From NCBI RefSeq assembly GCF_004793885.1, contig NZ_SRYG01000001.1, positions 62,001-126,000 of the forward strand: a stretch of DNA of 64,000 nt. The letters are read 5' to 3'. Positions 58,039 to 64,000 of the stretch are shown in pieces. Position numbers and translations under genes: made by a program. The notes below the pieces were generated by a model that worked only from the letters and a program-made list of their open reading frames with translations, was not told where the DNA came from and ran no database searches. How positions within the stretch are numbered: position 1 is the stretch's first letter; every line of letters starts with the position of its first letter. Source of the stretch: Dubosiella muris (GTDB taxonomy: Bacteria > Bacillota_I > Bacilli_A > Erysipelotrichales > Erysipelotrichaceae).

Positions 58039-59886
58039 TTACTTTTTCGCGGCTTCCGGCTCGTTGTCCACTTCGAAGATCTGCGCGCCAAGCGCCGGCA
58101 CGTCGACCTCGATCATAAACGGCTGGTTGTTGCGTTTGAGCCGCACCGCCTTCACGCGCTGCGCCGTGTCGGTATTCAGCGATCCGTTGTATTTGGCCCA
58201 CTGCGTGTTCATGACTTCCGTGTAAACCCCTTTGTGCGGCGCGCCAAACTGCGCCCGGTACGGGTTGGTCGAGAAGTTGAGAATCGTGATAAACGTCTTG
58301 TCCGTCGCCTTGCGCATGAAAACATACAAGTTGCGTCCCGCGTCGTCCGCGTCGATCCATTGGAAGTTGAGCGGATCATAGCCGTAGTAGTAGGCGTCGT
58401 TGTCCGCGTACAGCGCCGTCAAATCCGCGAAGAACTTGGCGAACGCGTCGTGCATCGGGTACTCGAGCAGGAACCAGTCCGTGCTCTTTTGCTCGTCCCA
58501 TTCCCGCAGCATGCCGATCTCGTTACCCATGAAGTTGAGCTTCTTGCCCGGATGCGTGAACATGTACGTGTACAACGCCCGGCACTGGGCGAACTTGTCC
58601 TCGTAGCTTCCCCACATCTTGTCGACGATCGTTGCCTTGCCATGCACGACCTCGTCGTGCGAGAACGGCAGGATAAAGCGTTCCGAATAGAAATACGCCA
58701 TCGAGAACGTGATGTCATTGTGGTGGTACTGGCGGTAGATCGGATCGCGCTTCAAATACTTGAGCGTGTCGTTCATCCAGCCCAGATCCCACTTGTAGTC
58801 GAAGCCCAGACCGCCATCCAGCGTCGATTTCGTCACGTTTGGAAAATCGGTCGAGTCCTCCGCGATGAGCATGACTTTGCCATGGTATTTCTCGTTGATC
58901 ATGAAGTTGGCGCGCTTCATGAAGTCGCAGGCGCCCTCGTTGACGCCGCGCTCTTTGTTTCCCTTCCAGAAAATCGCGTTCGAGATCGCGTCCCAGCGCA
59001 ATCCATCCATGTGGTAGACATCGAGCCAGTAGTTGGCGGCCGACATCAAAAAGGAACGGACTTCCTCTTTCCACAAGTCAAAGTTCGCGGTTCCCCACTC
59101 GGAATTGGCGTCGTCCGGATTTTGATATTCGTAAAGCGGCGTGCCGTCAAAGCGCGCCAGCGCGAAGTTGTCCTTCACAAAATGCACCGGCACGAAATCC
59201 ATAATGATGCCGATGCCCGCGTCGTGCAGCTTGTTGACAAATTCCATCAGCTCGACGTTCGTGCCATAGCGCGATGTCGTCGAGAAATAGCCCGTGTCCT
59301 GATAACCCCACGAACCGTCGAACGGATGCTCGCAAAGCGGCATGACTTCGACGTGTGTGAAGTGGTATTTTTTGCAGTGGGCGATCAAATCGTCGACGAT
59401 ATCCAAATATTTCGGGAAATCGTTGGGTCCCATGTCCTCGGTGCGCTTCCACGATCCCAGATGCACCTCGTAAATACTAATTGGATCGTCGTATCCCTTC
59501 GTTCTTTCCTTCATCCACTTTTGGTCAGTCCAGCCGTCGAAGCTTAGATCCGCGATAATGGACGCCGTCTGCGGACGCAGCTCGGAATAAAACGCGAACG
59601 GGTCGATCTTGTCGACGATGTCCCCGCCCGCCTGAACCACGTGGTATTTATACGAGTGGCCCGGTTTCGCTCCTTTGATGCGGGCCGTCCAGATTCCCTG
59701 GTCGTCTTTTGTCATCGGCGCGTCTTCAACGTCCCAATCGTTGAAGGTTCCGATCACGGACACGCTTTGGGCATGCGGCGCCCACACAGCGAAATCCGTG
59801 TATGTTTTTTTCGGATGCGCGCCGAATAAGTTATATGCTTCAAGCTCCCGGCCTTCAAAAAAGGCTTGCGTCTTTTTCTTCTCCAT
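58039..59886 (-). CDS. glgB: 1,4-alpha-glucan branching enzyme
   Basis: 615 aa from MEKKKTQAFFEGRELEAYN with RBS TAGGAGGA; the longer frame begins in the promoter. N-terminal CBM48 (AYNLFGAHP, FAVWAPHAQSVSVIGTFNDWD), GH13 barrel with VEVMPLCEHPFDGSWGYQDTGYFSTTSRYG, YHMDGLRWDAISNAIFW (nucleophile Asp), MLIAEDSTDFPNV (acid Glu) and LPFSHDEVVHGKATI, then C-terminal beta domain. Creates alpha-1,6 branches in glycogen. No other glycogen genes are adjacent, which is unusual but not rare. Confidence 0.95.
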   Translation of the reverse strand: MEKKKTQAFFEGRELEAYNLFGAHPKKTYTDFAVWAPHAQSVSVIGTFNDWDVEDAPMTKDDQGIWTARIKGAKPGHSYKYHVVQAGGDIVDKIDPFAFYSELRPQTASIIADLSFDGWTDQKWMKERTKGYDDPISIYEVHLGSWKRTEDMGPNDFPKYLDIVDDLIAHCKKYHFTHVEVMPLCEHPFDGSWGYQDTGYFSTTSRYGTNVELMEFVNKLHDAGIGIIMDFVPVHFVKDNFALARFDGTPLYEYQNPDDANSEWGTANFDLWKEEVRSFLMSAANYWLDVYHMDGLRWDAISNAIFWKGNKERGVNEGACDFMKRANFMINEKYHGKVMLIAEDSTDFPNVTKSTLDGGLGFDYKWDLGWMNDTLKYLKRDPIYRQYHHNDITFSMAYFYSERFILPFSHDEVVHGKATIVDKMWGSYEDKFAQCRALYTYMFTHPGKKLNFMGNEIGMLREWDEQKSTDWFLLEYPMHDAFAKFFADLTALYADNDAYYYGYDPLNFQWIDADDAGRNLYVFMRKATDKTFITILNFSTNPYRAQFGAPHKGVYTEVMNTQWAKYNGSLNTDTAQRVKAVRLKRNNQPFMIEVDVPALGAQIFEVDNEPEAAKK

Positions 59887-59924
59887 AAAAGTTCCTCCTA
59901 AAACCATTTTATACTTTATGGTAC

Positions 59925-59963
59925 AAAATAAAAAGCGCAAAAAGTGAAAAACTGTATGCGCTT
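59925..59963 (-). terminator. Terminator after dusB
   Basis: Minus strand AAGCGC...GCGCTT followed by TTTATTTTG. The stem begins in the dusB stop codon. Confidence 0.7.
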
Positions 59964-60930
59964 AATTTCTTTGCGTTTTGCGAAAATCTTCTAAGATTTT
60001 CTCTAAATCCGCCAGCGTTTCCATGCGCGAAAACGCGTCCTTCGTGCCATGGGAGTTGGGCAGTCCCTTCAAATACCACGAAGCGATTCCCCGCATTTCG
60101 CGAATGCCGGCCAACTCGCCCTTCATGGCGCACAAGTCGCGGGCGTGCGCTAGACATACGCCGATCCGGTCCTCGATCGTCACCTCGTGGGTTTGGCCGT
60201 GCAGCGAATCCACGATGTCCCGAATCAAAAACGGATTGCCGATGATGCCGCGGCCGATCATGACAGCGTCGCAGCCGGTTTGCTCGCGCATCGCGTAAAA
60301 ATCCTCGACGGTTTTGACGTCGCCGTTGCCAATGACGGGAATCGAAACGGCGTCCTTGACTTTTTTGATCCACGTCCAGTCGGCTTTCCCGTCGTACATT
60401 TGCGTTTTCGTGCGGCCATGGACGCAAATCGCGGCCGCCCCGGCTTCTTCCATCGCCTTGGCCATTTCCACGCAGTTGATGTGCTCGCAATCGTAGCCGA
60501 TTCGCATCTTGACGGTGACCGGCTTGTTGACGGCGTCCACGATCGCCTTGACGATTTTTTTGGCGTACTCCACGTCCTTCATCAAATAGCTACCCGCCTT
60601 CGCTTTGATGACCTTCGTCACCGGACAGCCCATGTTGAAGTCGATGATGTCGCAATCCGTCTGCTGGTCCAAAAAGCGGGCCGCGTACACCAAGGTATCC
60701 TCGTCGTGACCGAACAGCTGAAAGCTGACCGGATGGTCGCCCGGCTCGCTTTGGCACATTTTCAGCGTTTTGTCCGAGTCGTAGTACAGCGCCTTGTCGG
60801 ACACCATTTCGTTGCACATCAAACCTGCCCCGAACTGGCGGGCGATCTTGCGGAACGCGAGATTGCTCACGCCAGCCAGCGGGGCGGTGATGACCGGTTC
60901 GGCAATTTCCACAGAACCGATTTTAAGCAT
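59962..60930 (-). CDS. dusB: tRNA-dihydrouridine synthase
   Basis: 322 aa FMN-dependent TIM barrel: [57 protein letters not shown] with the catalytic Cys in [32 protein letters not shown] and [11 protein letters not shown]. Reduces uridines in the tRNA D-loop. Start overlaps the hslO stop by 8 nt; the hpt-ftsH-hslO-dusB order is conserved among Bacillota. Confidence 0.95.
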   Translation of the reverse strand: MLKIGSVEIAEPVITAPLAGVSNLAFRKIARQFGAGLMCNEMVSDKALYYDSDKTLKMCQSEPGDHPVSFQLFGHDEDTLVYAARFLDQQTDCDIIDFNMGCPVTKVIKAKAGSYLMKDVEYAKKIVKAIVDAVNKPVTVKMRIGYDCEHINCVEMAKAMEEAGAAAICVHGRTKTQMYDGKADWTWIKKVKDAVSIPVIGNGDVKTVEDFYAMREQTGCDAVMIGRGIIGNPFLIRDIVDSLHGQTHEVTIEDRIGVCLAHARDLCAMKGELAGIREMRGIASWYLKGLPNSHGTKDAFSRMETLADLEKILEDFRKTQRN

Positions 60931-61786
60931 TCATCTCCTCCAGGATGGCTTCCAGCTCGTCTTTGGTGAACTGGTAGTGCTCGTTGCAGAAGTTGCACGT
61001 CACTTCGCAGCCGGCATCATCGTCGATCATTTGCTGGATCTCGTCTTTGGACAGCGTCATCAAAATGCCTTTGGTGCGCTCTTTGGAGCACGGGCACGAG
61101 AAATGAATATCGGTTGTTTCCAGAACTTGCGCGTCCTCGAACAGGTCCCTGGCCAGCTGGCTCATGTCGGTATCGCCATACTCCTTGATGATGGTCGACA
61201 TTGGCTTGAGGCCTTCCACGACGTGTTCGACGATCCGGATGTCGGTGTCGGTGGCGTCAGGCATCATTTGCAGCACGAGGGCACCGGCCGCTTCCACTTT
61301 GCCGTTGGCGTCCGTGGACACCCCGACGGAAACCGCGCTTGGCGTCTGTTCGGAAAGCGTGAAGTAATACGTGAAGTCCTCTCCGATTTGACCGGACTGG
61401 AGCTCCACCGTTCCGGTAAAGTTTTCCACCATGTTCAAATCCTTGATGACGGTCAGCGTGCCCTCCGTGCCGACGGCTTGCGCCACGCTTGGCGCGTCGA
61501 CGTGCGGATCCGAGACAAAGCCACGGACGTTGCCGTTGGAGTAGGCGTCCACCGTGATGCTGCCAATCGGCCCGTGGCCGTTGATAGAGATCGTGAGCAT
61601 CTCCTTGTCGGATTTAAGCATGCCGCCCATGATGGAGGCGACAGAGAGCGTCCGGCCTAAAGCGTCCGTGGCGATCGGCCCCATATCGAACCGGTCCCGG
61701 GCTTCCTGCACCATGTCGGTGGTGCGGGCGATATAAATGCGCACATGCCCGTCCAGGGCGAGTGCTTTTACGAGTTCATCTTTCAT
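60923..61786 (-). CDS. hslO: Redox-regulated chaperone Hsp33
   Basis: 287 aa. N-terminal [31 protein letters not shown] and [20 protein letters not shown] are typical of HslO; the C-terminal zinc switch is intact as [13 protein letters not shown] and [15 protein letters not shown] (CxC...CxxC). Holdase activated by oxidation. RBS AAGGAGG; follows ftsH after a terminator. Confidence 0.95.
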   Translation of the reverse strand: MKDELVKALALDGHVRIYIARTTDMVQEARDRFDMGPIATDALGRTLSVASIMGGMLKSDKEMLTISINGHGPIGSITVDAYSNGNVRGFVSDPHVDAPSVAQAVGTEGTLTVIKDLNMVENFTGTVELQSGQIGEDFTYYFTLSEQTPSAVSVGVSTDANGKVEAAGALVLQMMPDATDTDIRIVEHVVEGLKPMSTIIKEYGDTDMSQLARDLFEDAQVLETTDIHFSCPCSKERTKGILMTLSKDEIQQMIDDDAGCEVTCNFCNEHYQFTKDELEAILEEMNA

Positions 61787-61854
61787 CGTTTGAACCTCCT
61801 TGTTTCCATTATCCTCTTTTCTTTTCCATTTTACCTATTTATATGCTTTTGGCA

Positions 61855-61890
61855 AAGAAAAGGAGCGATGGCTTTTCGTTTCGCTCCTTT
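61855..61890 (-). terminator. Terminator between ftsH and hslO
   Basis: Minus strand AAGGAGCGA-(12 nt)-TCGCTCCTT followed by TTCTTT. Confidence 0.85.
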
Positions 61891-61896
61891 GGCTTC

Positions 61897-63861
61897 TTAG
61901 TCTTTTTTCTTGGTGAGTTCGCTCAAAGCCTGGTCGAGATCTTCCTCGCTGGCTTTTTTCGGTACCGGCGGCACGTCTTCCTTGACTTCGACGGTTTCCG
62001 TTTCCACGATGGTCGCCTCGATTGGCGCGTTCGGATCTTTGAGCTGTCCGTATTTCATAAGATTCGTGATTTCCTCGTTGGTGAGCGTCTCGTTTTCATA
62101 CAGGTTTTTCGCGATCAAATCGAGCAGGTCGCGGTTTTCCGTCAGGATGCGGCGGCATGCCGTATGGCACTCGTCCACGATCTTGCGCACTTCCTTGTCG
62201 ATTTCCTCGGCGACACCCACAGAGTAGTTTCCGCCTTGCGTGTAGTCGCGGCCCAGGAACACGTTGCCTTGCGGATTGGCGTACTGGATCGGTCCAAGCG
62301 ACGACATACCGAAGACACGCACCATGTTTTTGGCGATGTCGGTTAGTTTTTCAATGTCGTTGACCGCGCCGGCACTGATTTCGCCAAACACGATTTCCTC
62401 GGCGGTACGTCCGCCCAGCAATCCGGTGATTTGCGCCAAATATTCCGAGCGGCGGTGGAAGTATTTTTCCTCGCGCGGCGTCATCAGGTTGTATCCGCCC
62501 GCTTCCCCGCGTGGAATGATTGTGACTTTTTGCACCATGTCGGCGTCTTCGACTTTGAGTCCGATCACGGCGTGTCCCGCTTCATGGTACGAAACGAGCC
62601 ACTTGTCCTTATCGCCGTATTTCTTGCTTTTTTTCGCCGGTCCCATCATGACACGGTCGATGGCTTCGTCCAGGTCGTCCATCGTGATGACGGTTTCCTT
62701 GTTGCGCACGGCCAGGATCGCGCCTTCGTTGAGCACGTTGGCCAGATCCGCGCCGGAGAAGCCCGGCGTGCGCTTGGCGAGGTTTTCCAGTTCGACGCCT
62801 GGCGCCAAATGCTTGTTACGGGCGTGCACTTTCAAGATTTCCTGACGGCCTTTGATGTCCGGCAGGTTGACCGTGACCTGACGGTCGAACCGTCCGCTTC
62901 GCAGCAGGGCCGGGTCGAGGACGTCAGGCCGGTTGGTGGCCGCGATGATGACGATGCCGTTGTTGTCGATCATACCGTCCATTTCCACGAGCAGCTGGTT
63001 GAGTGTCTGCTCGCGCTCGTCGTTTCCGCCGCCCATGCCGGCGCCGCGCTGGCGTCCGACGGCGTCGATTTCGTCGATAAAGATAATGCAGGGCGCCGCT
63101 TTGGCTGCCGTTTTAAACATGTCGCGCACGCGGCTCGCGCCGGTTCCGACAAACATTTCCACGAAGTCGGAGCCGGAAATCGAGAAGAACGGCACACCCG
63201 CCTCGCCGGCGACGGCTTTAGCGAGCAACGTCTTTCCGGTGCCCGGAGGACCGACCATCAGGATACCCTTTGGAATGTGGGCGCCCATGTCGGTGAATTT
63301 TTTCGGCGCGCGCAAGTAGTCGATGATTTCCTTGACTTCCTCTTTTTCCTCCTCGCAGCCGGCGACGTCCTTGAACCGCGTTTTCACGTTGGATTCGATG
63401 CGGGCTTTCGATTTGGAAAATTCGAAGGCTTTGTTGTTGCCTCCGCCGCCCATGCGGGCGAACATGAAATAAAAGAACACGCCGACCAGGATGAATGGAA
63501 TGAGCTGTCCAAGCACATTGAGCCAGACGCTTCCCTGGTTTGGATCGACGATGGAAATTTGTCCGCCGTCGCCGGTCAGCGTTTTGTTGAGCCATTCCAG
63601 ATTGGCTTCGGTGTTGGGAACGAGGACGTTGAAGCTTGTCGCGTTCGCGCCCGGTTTGGAAGGATCGGTGTACGTTCCTTCCACATCAATGACCGTGGAC
63701 GAGATGGTCATTGAGGAGTTTCCGAATTTCGCGTCCTGCGCGAGCTTCTGGAATTCGGTATAGTTCATATGGCGCATCGTGCCCTGGGCGCTGTACGCGA
63801 TCAAGGAAACGATGATACAAACTATGAAAATCGTGGGAAGATAGTTGAGCCACTTCTTCAT
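61897..63861 (-). CDS. ftsH: ATP-dependent zinc metalloprotease FtsH
   Basis: 654 aa. Two membrane helices (about 7-23 and 107-126) flank an extracellular domain; AAA domain with Walker [20 protein letters not shown], Walker [12 protein letters not shown] and second region of homology [22 protein letters not shown]; protease site HEAGHAVIG. The acidic C-terminal tail is long. Degrades membrane and regulatory proteins. 12 nt after the hpt stop, so co-transcribed with it. Confidence 0.97.
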   Translation of the reverse strand: MKKWLNYLPTIFIVCIIVSLIAYSAQGTMRHMNYTEFQKLAQDAKFGNSSMTISSTVIDVEGTYTDPSKPGANATSFNVLVPNTEANLEWLNKTLTGDGGQISIVDPNQGSVWLNVLGQLIPFILVGVFFYFMFARMGGGGNNKAFEFSKSKARIESNVKTRFKDVAGCEEEKEEVKEIIDYLRAPKKFTDMGAHIPKGILMVGPPGTGKTLLAKAVAGEAGVPFFSISGSDFVEMFVGTGASRVRDMFKTAAKAAPCIIFIDEIDAVGRQRGAGMGGGNDEREQTLNQLLVEMDGMIDNNGIVIIAATNRPDVLDPALLRSGRFDRQVTVNLPDIKGRQEILKVHARNKHLAPGVELENLAKRTPGFSGADLANVLNEGAILAVRNKETVITMDDLDEAIDRVMMGPAKKSKKYGDKDKWLVSYHEAGHAVIGLKVEDADMVQKVTIIPRGEAGGYNLMTPREEKYFHRRSEYLAQITGLLGGRTAEEIVFGEISAGAVNDIEKLTDIAKNMVRVFGMSSLGPIQYANPQGNVFLGRDYTQGGNYSVGVAEEIDKEVRKIVDECHTACRRILTENRDLLDLIAKNLYENETLTNEEITNLMKYGQLKDPNAPIEATIVETETVEVKEDVPPVPKKASEEDLDQALSELTKKKD

Positions 63862-63873
63862 TAATTGATCCCC

Positions 63874-64000
63874 CTATTCGTAGATTTCAGGTTTGAGAAC
63901 GCCGATGAATGGCAGATTTCGGTATTTCTGGTTGTAGTCGAGTCCATAGCCCACCACAAATTCATTCGGCACGGTAAATCCGACATAATCCGCTTCGATA
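63874..64000 (-). CDS. hpt: Hypoxanthine phosphoribosyltransferase, C-terminal end
   Basis: The last 41 codons are visible, ending [32 protein letters not shown], the characteristic HGPRT tail containing the [14 protein letters not shown] purine-binding motif. The rest lies beyond the right edge. Position next to ftsH agrees with the usual tilS-hpt-ftsH order. Confidence 0.93.
   Translation of the reverse strand, partial: IEADYVGFTVPNEFVVGYGLDYNQKYRNLPFIGVLKPEIYE

Overview
The window reads as a chromosomal segment of a Gram-positive, mainly fermentative member of the Bacillota. Supporting signs are purine-rich Shine-Dalgarno sites, an HrcA/CIRCE heat-shock operon, an LPXTG-type sortase C pilus operon, two mannose-family PTS systems, CcpA-type cre sites and the hpt-ftsH-hslO-dusB order. 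TGA is a stop. The fairly high G+C and gene content suggest an Erysipelotrichia-like gut bacterium, but that placement is inference.

Layout. 1-5.5 kb: minus-strand operon of two lipid or cell-wall glycosyltransferases (one fused to a complete RecX-like protein), a flippase-like membrane protein, yhaM and rimO. 5.6-12.5 kb: a visibly more AT-rich catabolic island with an AraC regulator, a GH31 glycosidase and a TRAP transporter whose dctM is broken by a perfect 20-bp tandem duplication; the island is bracketed by two copies of a small-RNA-like element. 12.5-15.6 kb: a four-subunit mannose-family PTS with a small membrane protein. 16-20.3 kb: metallophosphoesterase, ParB/BMP-like protein, HAD phosphatase and two small membrane proteins. 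20.4-23.6 kb: manXYZ plus DUF956. 24-26.3 kb: thioesterase, YihY-like protein, lipid kinase. 26.4-31.8 kb: glycerol regulon (glpF, glpK, glpA-like, FAD oxidoreductase, DUF1667). 32.2-37 kb: hrcA-grpE-dnaK-dnaJ. 37-40.3 kb: pgeF, DeoR regulator, cation efflux. 40.3-43.5 kb: Rrf2 regulator divergent from metY-cysK, then tRNA-Ser(CGA). 43.6-47.3 kb: MFS permease, XRE regulator, HAD phosphatase, degenerate mini-kinase. 47.4-54.3 kb: pilus operon (tip adhesin, shaft pilin, sortase C, basal pilin, lipoprotein, Rpn-type nuclease). 54.3-64 kb: nitroreductase, methyltransferase, split transketolase, glgB, dusB, hslO, ftsH and the 3' end of hpt.

How it works together. Most of the segment is carbon acquisition (two PTS, TRAP/GH31, glycerol, glycogen branching, transketolase), and four of these units carry cre-like boxes, which implies CcpA control. 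The most striking unexplained structure is the pair of approximately 90-nt elements at about 5.6 and 12.4 kb. Each has a -10 hexamer, a 5' hairpin, an invariant linker that is the exact antisense of a Shine-Dalgarno/AUG region, and a terminator hairpin. Both share a 14-bp upstream box at identical distance. This is the architecture of streptococcal csRNAs, and the linker can pair almost continuously with the ribosome-binding site of the membrane-protein gene next to copy 2.
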